A stretch of 64,000 nt of DNA, taken from JACQFZ01 sp036381895. GTDB lineage: Bacteria > Pseudomonadota > Gammaproteobacteria > Acidiferrobacterales > Sulfurifustaceae. Below are positions 33,949 to 43,192 of the stretch, piece by piece (position 1 is the first letter of the stretch; each line of letters starts with the position of its first letter). The stretch is taken from contig DASVBY010000083.1 in NCBI GenBank assembly GCA_036381895.1, positions 29,814-93,813 on the forward strand. The letters run 5' to 3'. The notes below the pieces were generated by a model. The model was not told the DNA's origin. It saw only the letters and a program-made list of their open reading frames with translations, and did not search any database. The translations under genes and the position numbers were made by a program.

Positions 33949-36900
33949 CTAGCCACGCAGTTCGGCGAGGAGCATTCCTGCCGCCCGCATCACGGGTGCG
34001 TCGCGGCCCTCGGTAATCGCGTCGTACGCCGGCTGCAGCACCGCCCGCGCCCTGGCCGCGCCCGTGCGGCTGCGGGCGAGCAGGCTTGCCAGGCTCGTTG
34101 CGGCTGTCAGCTTCGGCAGCCGCGCGTCCTGTGCCTCCGCGACGGCGATCGCCTCGCGGTAGCAGGCTTCGGCGTCGGCTCGGCGCGACTTTGCGATCAT
34201 CGCAAGCAGGTCGCCCTTCACGCGCAGCATCTCGGACACCTGGAACAGCGCGTCGCGCGTGCGGGCGGTCGCCAGCGCGCGCTCGACCTCCGCGAGGCCG
34301 GCGTCCGGCTGCCCCGCCTTGCCGAGCGCCTCGCCGAGCAGCGCCCGGAAGTAGAGCACGTCCATCTGCCCGCCGGTCGCGGCGATTCGCGCGACGCCTT
34401 CGCGCATGCGTTCGAGGCCTTCTTGCGGCCGGCCGAGCGCGGCCAGCGACCACCCCGAGTGCAGCAGCCCCTGCGCGCGCGTAACGGGGAGCAGGTACTC
34501 GTCGCTCACGGCGAGCACGCGCTGCGCCCATTCCGCCGTCCGTTCCGGCTCGCCGCGCATCATGCACATGAGACCGCACGCCCAGTACGCGATCGCCGCG
34601 GTGAGCGGATGATCGAGCGCGCGCGCGAGCGCGACGGCCTCGCGGCCGAGCTCGAGTGCGCGGTCGAGCCCGCCGCCGAGACAGCGGCTCAGCGCGGCGA
34701 AGCAGCGGCAGCAAACGCCGGGATCGTGGCCGGAATAGACGTAGGTGAGCGGGTGATCGCGCTCGCGGCGGTACAGCGCCATGCCGCGCGCGGCGTGCTC
34801 GGCCGCCTCGGCGTACCGGCCCATGAAGAAGCTGTTCGTCCAGAAGACGTGATGCGACTCGATGTGGACGCCGACGTCCTTCGAACGGCGCGCGAGCGCG
34901 AGACAGCGCTGCCCGAGGCGGCGCGCGATCTGCGGCTCGCCGCCGATCATCCGGTACTGACCCTCGCCGCGCAGGGCGATGAAGAGCTCGCGCTCGTCGC
35001 GCAGCTCTTCGCACAAGGCCTGCGCGCGGGTGTAGGCGTCGAGCACCTCCTGCGCGGCCCAGCCCTTGGCCGCCATCATCGCGACGCCGATCGCCCCCTG
35101 GTACTCGAGCTCCTGCTTCAGGCGCTCGCGTCCGTCGGGCAGCGCGCCGATCAGGTCGATTCCCTGCCGCAGGTAATCGATCGCCTGCGCGTGCGCCGAA
35201 CGTTGAATGGCCTTGGCGGCGGAGCGGTAGAGATACCGGATCGCTCTGGCGCGATCCTCGGCGGCGAGCGCATGGTGCGCGAGGTGCTCGACGTGCTCGT
35301 CGAGCCGGTTCGCGTAGCGCGTCTCGATGATGTCGAGGAGCTGGACGTGCACTGCACGCCGCCGCTCCCGCAGCAGGCTCTCGTACGCCACCCGGTGCGT
35401 GAGCGCGTGCTTGAACGTGTATTGCGGCGCGGGCAGCAGGCGGCTCTGGAAGAGGAACTCGGCGGCCTGCAGCGCCCCGAGCTGCGCCTGCAGCGCGTCC
35501 GGGTCGAGACCGGTAACCGGCTGCAGCAGTTCGAGCGAAACGTCCTGACCGATGACGGCGGCCGTCTGTAGCACGCTCTTTTGCGCCGGCGGCAGGCGAT
35601 CGATGCGCGCGGCAAGCACGGCGTGCACCGTCGAGGGAATCTCCATCGTCTCGATCGGCCGGGTGGCGCGATAGGCGCCGGCATTGCCCGCCAACGCGCC
35701 CGCATCGACCAGGGCGCGTACCGACTCCTCGAGAAACAGCGGCGTGCCGCCGGTGCGTTCGATCAGCTGCCGGCGGAGGTCGCCGAGGGCGGGATCGTCG
35801 CCAAGGAGCGCGCGCAGCAGCCGGTCGGCGTGCTCCGTGTCGAGCGGGTCGAGCCGCAGCTGCGTGAAATAGCTCTTCGCGAACCAGGGATGGCGGTACT
35901 CCGGCCGGTGGGTCAGGAGCAGCAGCACCCGGCAGGCGGCGAGGCCGTCCACCAGATGATCGAGTACCGCCTGCGTGCCGGGATCGGACCAGTGCAGGTC
36001 CTCGACGACGAGAATCACGGGCGCCGCCTGGCACTGGCGCATGACCAGCGCTTTCACCGCGTCGAGCGTGCGCTGACGCTTCTGCGGCGGAGCGAGCATC
36101 GGCCAGCGCGCATCCGCAACGGGCAGGTCGAGCAGGGCAGCCAGCGGCGTTGCGATCGAGGCGAGCGCGGGATCGAGCGCCGCCACGCCGGCGCGCAGCT
36201 TCTCGGCCGCCCGGGTCTGGGTGTCGCGCTCCTCGATGCCGAAGCGCGCGCGCAGCAGCTGCGCGATCGCGAGATACGTGGCGCTCGTTTCGTGCGAGGT
36301 CGTACCGGTCTCGAGCACCATGCAGTCTCGCGCGAGCGGCCCGCGGACGAACTCGTGCACGAGCCGCGACTTGCCTACCCCGGGCTCGCCGGCGATCGTG
36401 ACCACCTGGCCCGCGCCGTCCAGAGCGCGGCGCAGGAGCTCGTGCAGGCGCGTCATCTCCGCGTCGCGCCCGACGAATCGCGCGAGCTCGCGCGCCGAGC
36501 GCGCCTCCCACGTCCGCCGAAGAGGTGTGCGCGCCGCGAGCGTATGGAGCGTGACCGGCTCCGCGATCCCCGGAAGCGTTCGTTCGAGCGGGCCGCGAAG
36601 ATCGAGAAAGCCTTCGGCGCGCCGCGCGGTTTCCGCGCTGATGCCGATTTCGCCGGCCGCGAGCACGGTGTCGATGTCCGCCGCGAGCCGCGCCACGTGA
36701 CCGATCGCGTCGTAGTGGCGCGTGTGCGCATCGCCGATCGTGCGCACGACCGCGAGGCCCGAATGTACGCCGATGCGCAGGTCGAGCGGCGCATCCCCCG
36801 CGAGGGCCGCGACCGCATCGCGCATGGCGAGCGCCGCGTAGCAGGCGCGCTGCGCGTGGTCTTCCTGCGCGAGCGGCGCACCGAACAAGGCAGTTACGCT

Positions 36901-37911
36901 GTCGCTGCGAACGTGGCTCACCGTGCCGCCGAACCGCTGCGCCGCCGCCACCAGCGCGCGCAGCACCGGGTCGATCTGCGCGAGCACGGTCTCCGGGTCG
37001 GTGTCGTCGACGGCGCCGCGGATGCGGGCGCAGAGTACGGTGAGCTGCTTGCGCTCCGTCGGCAGCACCGGCGGTGCGGCGGCGCGCCGCTCCGTAATGG
37101 CGGCCGCATCCGCGGGGTGCGTCATCGCGCTCGGCGCTATCCGGGCCTCGGCCGCGACACTGGCGGCGTCCGGGCGCGCCGCCCGCGTGCGCCCGATCTC
37201 CGCCGCGAGCGCCTGCGTTTCCTCGGCGGGCGCGATGCCGAGCTCCTGGTTCAGGAGGCGCACGCACTCGTGGTACTGGCGCAGCGCCGCTTCGCGCCGC
37301 CCGGCGCCGAGATACAGGCGGATCAGGGCGCAATGCGCCCACTCGAGGAGCGGATCGATCGCGAGCAGCCGCTCCGCCGCCGCAATGCCGCGGTCGTGCC
37401 GGCCGTCTCGCGTGTAGCGGCCGACGAGCTCCGAGAAGGCGCGCACGGCGCGCTCGTGCAGGCGGCGCCGTTCCGCCGTCATCCATTGCTCGAAGCGTTC
37501 CTCGCGCAGGCTGAAGCCGCTCAGGAACTCGCCGCGGTAGAGCACGATTGCGCTCTCGAGCGATTCGATCGATCCGTCGTCCGCGAGGCGCTCGAACTGC
37601 AGCGCGTCGAGGTCCACGGCTGCCGCATCGAGCCAGACGGAATCCGCGTCCGTGCAGAGCATCGTGTTCCCGCGCGCGAGTGCCCGGCGCACGCTCGAGA
37701 GGGTCTGACGCAGGCTGCCGCGCGCCTGCTCCTCGGCGCTGCGGTCCCAGAGCACAGCGGCGAGGTGCTCGCGCGAGCGCATCATGCCGGGGGAGAGCGC
37801 GAGGTAGGCGAGGAACGCGCGGCTCTTGCGGGTGGGAAGATCGAGCGCCGTGGGGTCGCCGGCGAACCTGATGTCGAGGCCACCGAGCACTTGGATCGCG
37901 ATCTGATTCAT
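33949..37911 (-). CDS. BTAD / adenylate-cyclase-like / AAA ATPase / TPR regulator
   Basis: 1320-aa multidomain cytosolic signalling protein. Residues 1-95 are an OmpR/SARP-type winged helix (LPTRKSRAFLAYLAL), 100-245 the bacterial transcriptional activator domain (helical, ALRQYHECVRLLNQELG), 290-460 a class III nucleotide cyclase-like domain, 475-780 an AAA ATPase with Walker A GEPGVGKS (about 508-515) and a Walker B-like ILVVEDLHWSDP, and 850-1315 TPR repeats. In the cyclase domain the first metal Asp is replaced (LCARIRGAV instead of FADI) while SDSVTALFGAP remains, so catalysis is doubtful and a regulatory role is more likely. Monocistronic, convergent with the small basic gene. Confidence 0.92.
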   Translation of the reverse strand: MNQIAIQVLGGLDIRFAGDPTALDLPTRKSRAFLAYLALSPGMMRSREHLAAVLWDRSAEEQARGSLRQTLSSVRRALARGNTMLCTDADSVWLDAAAVDLDALQFERLADDGSIESLESAIVLYRGEFLSGFSLREERFEQWMTAERRRLHERAVRAFSELVGRYTRDGRHDRGIAAAERLLAIDPLLEWAHCALIRLYLGAGRREAALRQYHECVRLLNQELGIAPAEETQALAAEIGRTRAARPDAASVAAEARIAPSAMTHPADAAAITERRAAAPPVLPTERKQLTVLCARIRGAVDDTDPETVLAQIDPVLRALVAAAQRFGGTVSHVRSDSVTALFGAPLAQEDHAQRACYAALAMRDAVAALAGDAPLDLRIGVHSGLAVVRTIGDAHTRHYDAIGHVARLAADIDTVLAAGEIGISAETARRAEGFLDLRGPLERTLPGIAEPVTLHTLAARTPLRRTWEARSARELARFVGRDAEMTRLHELLRRALDGAGQVVTIAGEPGVGKSRLVHEFVRGPLARDCMVLETGTTSHETSATYLAIAQLLRARFGIEERDTQTRAAEKLRAGVAALDPALASIATPLAALLDLPVADARWPMLAPPQKRQRTLDAVKALVMRQCQAAPVILVVEDLHWSDPGTQAVLDHLVDGLAACRVLLLLTHRPEYRHPWFAKSYFTQLRLDPLDTEHADRLLRALLGDDPALGDLRRQLIERTGGTPLFLEESVRALVDAGALAGNAGAYRATRPIETMEIPSTVHAVLAARIDRLPPAQKSVLQTAAVIGQDVSLELLQPVTGLDPDALQAQLGALQAAEFLFQSRLLPAPQYTFKHALTHRVAYESLLRERRRAVHVQLLDIIETRYANRLDEHVEHLAHHALAAEDRARAIRYLYRSAAKAIQRSAHAQAIDYLRQGIDLIGALPDGRERLKQELEYQGAIGVAMMAAKGWAAQEVLDAYTRAQALCEELRDERELFIALRGEGQYRMIGGEPQIARRLGQRCLALARRSKDVGVHIESHHVFWTNSFFMGRYAEAAEHAARGMALYRRERDHPLTYVYSGHDPGVCCRCFAALSRCLGGGLDRALELGREAVALARALDHPLTAAIAYWACGLMCMMRGEPERTAEWAQRVLAVSDEYLLPVTRAQGLLHSGWSLAALGRPQEGLERMREGVARIAATGGQMDVLYFRALLGEALGKAGQPDAGLAEVERALATARTRDALFQVSEMLRVKGDLLAMIAKSRRADAEACYREAIAVAEAQDARLPKLTAATSLASLLARSRTGAARARAVLQPAYDAITEGRDAPVMRAAGMLLAELRG

Positions 37912-38127
37912 GCGAACGGACCCCGCCGCCCGATCCCGTCCTTACCTTACGCCGACCCGAAGCCTGCTTAAAGAGCGCGATCGGTGGCTCCGTTCCGCTT
38001 TGTCCCGCTCATGTTTGACGGCTTTTTCACGCCGAACAGGGTGCGCTTTCACGGCCAGGTGATGGAGTCCCCGGATACTGCGCTCCGTCGTCACCTTTCC
38101 TTCAACCAGCAACCAGGAGCACAGTCC

Positions 38128-38481
38128 ATGCATGGAATTGAGAGCGTCATCGAGTCGGACATGGCGCGCGGGGTACGCCTTCGAATCGCCCGCGGCGGCG
38201 TCGCCCGCGTCCGGAACGCCCGCGGTGCGCTGCTCAGCGTCGAACAGGGCAGCGTCTGGATCACGCAAAGCGGCAGTTTCGCCGACATCTGCCTCGAATC
38301 CGGGAAATCGTTCCGCATCGAGCGCAACGGCGTGACCCTGGTGACGGCGCTCGGCGGCGCCGCGGACGGAGTCGTTTGCCTCACCCGGTCGCGGCGCAGG
38401 GCGCGTTCGGTCGCGGGCCGGTTCGCGGCGGGCTTGCGGCGCCTGCGATTCCCGCGGCGCGCTTCAGCCGGTGCGGTCTAG
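38128..38481 (+). CDS. DUF2917 family protein
   Basis: 117-aa protein whose middle (residues 24-80) carries the DUF2917 pattern: RNARGALLSVEQGSVWITQSG and LESGKSFRIERNGVTLVTAL, a small cupin-like beta fold. A strongly basic C-terminus follows (about residues 88-117). Function unknown; the family is common in beta- and gammaproteobacteria. CCAGGAGCACAGTCC precedes the ATG. A hydrolase gene starts 11 nt after the stop. Confidence 0.85.
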   Translation: MHGIESVIESDMARGVRLRIARGGVARVRNARGALLSVEQGSVWITQSGSFADICLESGKSFRIERNGVTLVTALGGAADGVVCLTRSRRRARSVAGRFAAGLRRLRFPRRASAGAV

Positions 38482-38492
38482 GGGATGCGGTC

Positions 38493-39374
38493 GTGTCTAC
38501 CCTCGAAACCTCTTTCGGCCGGTGTGAATACCTGGACCTCGGTCATGGCGATCCGATCGTGCTCGTGCACGGCTCGGCCAGTTCGGGCGCGCAGTGGCGC
38601 GCGACGGCCGAGCGGCTGAGCGGGCGATACCGCGTGCTGGCGCCCGATCTCTGCGGCTACGGCACGAGCGCGAACTGGCCGGGACGAAGCGCGTTTCATC
38701 TGGAACACGAAGCGGAAATCGTACGCCGGCTGCTCGAATTCACGGGCGGGCCCGCGCACATGGTCGGCCATTCCTACGGCGGCGCCGTCGCGCTGCACGT
38801 CGCGCGGCGGCACGGCGACTCGCTGCGCAGCCTGACGCTGATCGAGCCGGCGGCGTTTCATCTGCTGCGTAGCGCGGATCGGCGAGCGGCGGCCGAGATC
38901 GCGCAAGCGGCCGCGTGCCTGAGGCGGGCGCTCGCGAGCGGCGAGTTCGTGCGCGGCTTCGGGCTGTTCGTCGACTACTGGAACGGTCCCGGTACCTGGG
39001 CGGCGATTTCCGCCGACAAGCAGGCGTCGATGGCGCGGCGCTTGCCGAAGGTGATCCTCGATTTCCACGCGGCTTTCAACGAGCCCGGCGGGCTCGACGA
39101 TCTCCGTTCGCTCGCCGTGCCGACGCTGCTGCTGTACGGCACACGTTCGCCGCCGCCGGCGCGTCGCATCTGCGCGCTGCTCGCGCGCGCGTTGCCCCAC
39201 GCCCGGCTCGCGGCCATCGAAGGCGCGGGCCACATGTCGCCGGTCACGCATCGCCCGGCCGTGGAGACGCTCCTCACGGCGCACTTGAACCGGTCGTCCG
39301 CATCGGAGCGGTATCCGCCCGGCGAGGGGGTCTCCCGCGCGGCCGGCGCGCGCGTGGCGGCCATGCCCGTCTGA
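38493..39374 (+). CDS. Alpha/beta hydrolase
   Basis: 293-aa serine hydrolase of the alpha/beta fold: oxyanion region VLVHGSASSGAQW, nucleophile elbow MVGHSYGGAVAL (Ser about residue 92), acid in the YGTRSP region and catalytic His in GAGHMSPVTH. A GTG start at 38493 directly follows the DUF2917 gene (11 nt gap), suggesting cotranscription. It is related to the hydrolase at 50.97 kb: both carry the lid signature FVDxWNGxGxW. Substrate unknown. Confidence 0.85.
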   Translation: MSTLETSFGRCEYLDLGHGDPIVLVHGSASSGAQWRATAERLSGRYRVLAPDLCGYGTSANWPGRSAFHLEHEAEIVRRLLEFTGGPAHMVGHSYGGAVALHVARRHGDSLRSLTLIEPAAFHLLRSADRRAAAEIAQAAACLRRALASGEFVRGFGLFVDYWNGPGTWAAISADKQASMARRLPKVILDFHAAFNEPGGLDDLRSLAVPTLLLYGTRSPPPARRICALLARALPHARLAAIEGAGHMSPVTHRPAVETLLTAHLNRSSASERYPPGEGVSRAAGARVAAMPV

Positions 39375-39564
39375 AGCAGCAGTACGCGGTGCGCTTCGAC
39401 AGAAGGGGGCGGGTCATGAGTGCGTCTTGCTTCTTGTCGGCATCCGCTGCCGGAGTAAGAATGGTTTTCCGCTCTTTCGGGGCAAACCGGTTCCCGCGGG
39501 GAGCAGGTCCGATCGCCGCCTCCCGGGAGCATGGAAGCTCTCTTTGGCTCAAGGAGGAATTGCC

Positions 39565-40971
39565 ATGCCTGCGATCATGCGTCCCGATCCAACTTTCTAC
39601 CCTTCGCCCCGCCTCGCGATGGAGGCGCCGGACGAGCAGCACGCCTTCGTCGCATTGCTGCGGCCGGACAGAAGGAAGCCCGACGCGCTCGCCGTGGTCG
39701 ACACGCAGCCCGGCTCGGCCACCTACGGCCGGGTGGTGCACAAGGTCGAGCTCACGCACGCAGGCGATGAGCTCCACCACTTCGGCTGGAACGCGTGCAG
39801 CTCGATGCTCTGTCCCATGACCGGGCATCCTTTCACCGAGCGGCGCTACCTGATCGTGCCGGGGATGCGCTCGTCGCGCCTCTACATCGTCGACACGAAG
39901 CCCGATGCGCGGCAGGCGCAGATCGTGAAGGTGATCGAGCCGGAGGAAGTGATCGCGCGCACCGGCTACTCGCGCCCGCACACCGTGCACTGCGGGCCGG
40001 AAGGCGTCTACATCAGCACGCTCGGCGGGAAGGGCGCCGACGGCACCGAGGGCGTACCCGGCATATTCCTGCTCGACTGCGAGAGCTTCGAGGTGCTCGG
40101 GCGCTGGGAAATGGAGCGGGGCGATCAGCGCATGAGCTACGACTTCTGGTGGAACATTCCGCACGACTACATGGTGTCGAGCGAATGGGCGCTGCCGCCG
40201 CAGTTCGAGAACGGCCTCGTGCCGGAGGATCTGCTCGGCAACCGCTACGGTCACCGGCTGCACTTCTGGGACCTGCGCCGGCGCCGGCACATGCAGACGA
40301 TCGACCTCGGCGAGAATCATCAAATGGTGCTCGAGATCCGCCCGGCACACGATCCGACGAAGGACTACGGTTTCGTCGGCGTGGTCGTCGACACCACCAA
40401 TCTCGAAGCCTCGATCTGGACCTGGTGGCGCGAGAACGGCGAGTTCCGGGCCGCGAAGACCGCGACCGTGCCGCCCGAGCCCGCCGCGGCGGACCGGCTC
40501 CCCGACATGCTCAAACCGTTCAACGCGGTGCCGCCGCTGGTGAGCGACATCGATCTCTCGCTCGACGACAAGTACCTCTATGTCTCGTGCTGGGGGACGG
40601 GGGAGATGCGGCAGTACGACGTGTCCGATCCCATGGCGCCGAAGCTCACGGGCTCGGTGCGGCTCGGCGGGATCGTCGACCACACGCCGCACCCGAGCGG
40701 CCGGGCGTTCGGCGGCGGGCCGCAGATGGTCGAGATCAGCCGCGACGGCGAGCGCGTTTACTTCACCAACTCGCTCTACAGCACCTGGGACCAGCAGTTC
40801 TACCCCGAAGGCATTCCGGGGGCGATGGTGATGGTGCGCGCGCAGCCGGGCGGCGGCATCGAGCTCGACCGCGAGTTCTGCGTCGGCTTCGAGGACGGCT
40901 ACCGCGCGCATCAGGTGCGGCTCGAAGGCGGCGACTGCTCGACCGATTCGTTCTGCTTTCCGTCGGCATGA
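39565..40971 (+). CDS. Selenium-binding protein 56 / methanethiol oxidase family
   Basis: 468-aa beta-propeller protein of the SBP56 family; characterised bacterial members (MtoX) are copper-dependent methanethiol oxidases. Family stretches present: DELHHFGWNACSSM (residues about 70-84), RPHTVHCGPEGVYISTLGG, SYDFWWNIPHDYMVSSEWA, and SRDGERVYFTNSLYSTWD. Length is normal. There is no signal peptide, unlike some periplasmic MtoX enzymes. AAGGAGGAATTGCC precedes the ATG. The membrane protein gene 9 nt downstream is likely its operon partner. Confidence 0.93.
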   Translation: MPAIMRPDPTFYPSPRLAMEAPDEQHAFVALLRPDRRKPDALAVVDTQPGSATYGRVVHKVELTHAGDELHHFGWNACSSMLCPMTGHPFTERRYLIVPGMRSSRLYIVDTKPDARQAQIVKVIEPEEVIARTGYSRPHTVHCGPEGVYISTLGGKGADGTEGVPGIFLLDCESFEVLGRWEMERGDQRMSYDFWWNIPHDYMVSSEWALPPQFENGLVPEDLLGNRYGHRLHFWDLRRRRHMQTIDLGENHQMVLEIRPAHDPTKDYGFVGVVVDTTNLEASIWTWWRENGEFRAAKTATVPPEPAAADRLPDMLKPFNAVPPLVSDIDLSLDDKYLYVSCWGTGEMRQYDVSDPMAPKLTGSVRLGGIVDHTPHPSGRAFGGGPQMVEISRDGERVYFTNSLYSTWDQQFYPEGIPGAMVMVRAQPGGGIELDREFCVGFEDGYRAHQVRLEGGDCSTDSFCFPSA

Positions 40972-40980
40972 GGGCGCGCC

Positions 40981-41667
40981 GTGCGCGCGCTCGTTGAAGG
41001 CATCGGGCTGCACGTCTGGGCGTGGGCGGCGGTCGTCGCGCTCGGCGCTTATCACGGCGTGAATCCCGCAATGGGGTGGCTGCTCGCTGTCTCGAACGGC
41101 ATGGAGGCGCGGCGCGCGGGCGCGGTGTTTCGCGCGCTGCCGCCGATCGCCGCGGGCCACGTGCTCGCGATGGCCGCGGCGCTGCTGCCGTTCGTGCTGC
41201 TCGGAACGTACGTGGAGCGCCTCGATGCGCTCCGCGTGGTTGCGGCGCTGCTCCTGATCGGCTTCGGTCTCTACAAGCTGCGCGTGCCGCGCCATCCCCG
41301 GCTGCTCGCGCGCGTCGGGCCGTCGCAGCTCACCTTGTGGTCGTTCCTGATGGCGACCGCGCACGGGGCGGGATTGATGCTCGTGCCGGTGGTGCTCGGG
41401 CTGCAGGCGGACGGCGACGCCGCGCACGCGGCGCACATGGGGCACCACGCGCCGGCCGGCTTCGCGAGCGCGAACCTCGGCCTGGCGCTGGCGGCAGCGC
41501 TGGTACATACCGCCGCGATGGTCCTCGCGGGCGGCGCGATCGCCTGGGCCGTGTATCGCTACGTCGGCCTGGGCCTGCTGCGCCGCGCCTGGTTCAACCT
41601 CGAGCTGCTGTGGGCCGTGGTGCTCGTGGCGGTCGGCGCCATCGCGCTCGTAGCGGTCCTGCGCTGA
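40981..41667 (+). CDS. Membrane protein adjacent to SBP56, unknown function
   Basis: 228-aa inner-membrane protein with about six hydrophobic helices. Helix 1 ends in GAYHGVNPAMGWLLAV, which recalls the His-containing motifs of small metal or anion exporters, and a His-rich loop (AAHAAHMGHHAP, about residues 138-150) suggests metal binding. GTG start 9 nt after the SBP56 stop. Copper handling for the SBP56 enzyme is a reasonable hypothesis, not shown by sequence. Confidence 0.8.
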   Translation: MRALVEGIGLHVWAWAAVVALGAYHGVNPAMGWLLAVSNGMEARRAGAVFRALPPIAAGHVLAMAAALLPFVLLGTYVERLDALRVVAALLLIGFGLYKLRVPRHPRLLARVGPSQLTLWSFLMATAHGAGLMLVPVVLGLQADGDAAHAAHMGHHAPAGFASANLGLALAAALVHTAAMVLAGGAIAWAVYRYVGLGLLRRAWFNLELLWAVVLVAVGAIALVAVLR

Positions 41668-41761
41668 GAGCGGGGTATCGCCGGCGGAACGGCGGCGTGA
41701 CGAAGCGCGCGGCCGCAGGCGCGGCGGCGATCCGCGGCGCACGAGCAAGCCGCGGAGCGGT

Positions 41762-42982
41762 CTATCGCGCGGGCGACGCGGAAACGATCTCGATGCCCGC
41801 GTCTCGAATCGCACGCAGCAGCCGGTCGACGTGGGCCTCGTCGGCGGTTTCGACCACGCAGGTGGCGCGCACGCGGCTCACGTCCGGGCCGGAAAAGATG
41901 CGGTCGTGGGTGATGTCCTTGACGCTCGCGCCGGCCGCGGCAATGAGCGCCGCGAGCTTCGCGAGCGCCCCGGGGCGATCGCTGATGACGGCGGTGAAGC
42001 GGCACAGGCGCCCGTCGGCGACGAGTCCCACCTCGATCACCCGATCGAGGATGTTGAGATCGATGTTGCCGCCGCTCAGGATCAGTACGACCCGTTTGCC
42101 GGCGAGCGGCGGAAAGCGGCCGCGCAGCAGCGCGGCGAGCGGGGCGGCCGCCGCACCCTCGACCACGCACTTCTCGAGCTCGAGCAGCCGGAAGATCGCG
42201 AGCGCGAGCGCTTCTTCATCGACGGTCGTCATGCCGTCGATGCGCGGGCCGGCGAGCGCGAAGGCGAGGTCGCCGACGCGGCTGACGGCGAGGCCGTCGG
42301 CGAGGGTGGGCCGCGTGTCGACCGGCGCCGGCGCGCCGGCGGCGAGCGCGGCGCTGAAGCTCGCCGCGTGCTCGGGCTCGACGCCGACGACCCGTACTTC
42401 GGGCCGCAGCGCTTTGACGGCCGCCGCCACGCCGGCGATCAGGCCGCCGCCTCCGACCGGCACCACGATCGCCTCCACATCGGGCACCTCCTCGAGGATT
42501 TCGAGCCCGACCGTGCCCTGGCCCGCGATTACTTCGGCGGAGTCGAAGCCGTGTACGTAGGTCAGCCCCTCGGCGCGCGCGAGCTCATCCGCGTGCGCCC
42601 GCGCGTCGGCGAAGGACTCGCCGTGCAGCAAGACGCGCGCGCCGAGGCGCCGGCAGGTCGACGCCTTGATGAGCGGCGCGTTGACCGGCATGACGACGGT
42701 CACGGGGATGCCGAGGAGGCCGCCGTGGTAGGCGAGTCCCAGCGCGTGATTGCCGGCCGAGGCCGCGATCACGCCGCGCCGGCGCTGCTCGGCGCGAAGC
42801 AGCATCAGGGCGTTGCGGGCGCCGCGCTCCTTGAAGCTGCCGGTGCGCTGCAGGTACTCGTCCTTGGTATGGACGCGGCAGCCCGTGAGCTCGGAGAGCG
42901 GCACCGAGACGCTGCAGGGCGTCGGCGCGATGCCGTCGCGAATGCGTGCCCGGGCCGACTGGATATCGCCGAGCGGGAGCAT
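41762..42982 (-). CDS. ilvA: Threonine ammonia-lyase (threonine dehydratase) with ACT domain
   Basis: 406-aa PLP enzyme that deaminates threonine to 2-oxobutyrate, the first step towards isoleucine or in threonine breakdown. PLP Lys is in RTGSFKERGARNAL (about residue 51), with SAGNHALGLAY, the phosphate loop VPVGGGGLIAGVA and ILSGGNIDLNIL. A C-terminal ACT domain (from about 325) gives a short form more like the TdcB/single-ACT class than E. coli IlvA with two domains. No operon partner. Confidence 0.9.
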   Translation of the reverse strand: MLPLGDIQSARARIRDGIAPTPCSVSVPLSELTGCRVHTKDEYLQRTGSFKERGARNALMLLRAEQRRRGVIAASAGNHALGLAYHGGLLGIPVTVVMPVNAPLIKASTCRRLGARVLLHGESFADARAHADELARAEGLTYVHGFDSAEVIAGQGTVGLEILEEVPDVEAIVVPVGGGGLIAGVAAAVKALRPEVRVVGVEPEHAASFSAALAAGAPAPVDTRPTLADGLAVSRVGDLAFALAGPRIDGMTTVDEEALALAIFRLLELEKCVVEGAAAAPLAALLRGRFPPLAGKRVVLILSGGNIDLNILDRVIEVGLVADGRLCRFTAVISDRPGALAKLAALIAAAGASVKDITHDRIFSGPDVSRVRATCVVETADEAHVDRLLRAIRDAGIEIVSASPAR

Positions 42983-43192
42983 CGCGCGCTAACGCGCGGG
43001 CGGTCCCGGGGTCCGCGCCCGCCGCGCCGAACCGCGGCGAGCGCCGCCAGCGAGGAACCGCAACGCGAGCGAGGCTTCGGGTGCGCACCGCATGATCGCG
43101 GAGCGTAGGGGCATCGCCGGCGCATGACAACGCGGGAAGTACCCAGGCGGCACGGAACGGGCGGTCGACACGGCTCGGTACGTTCGTTTACG

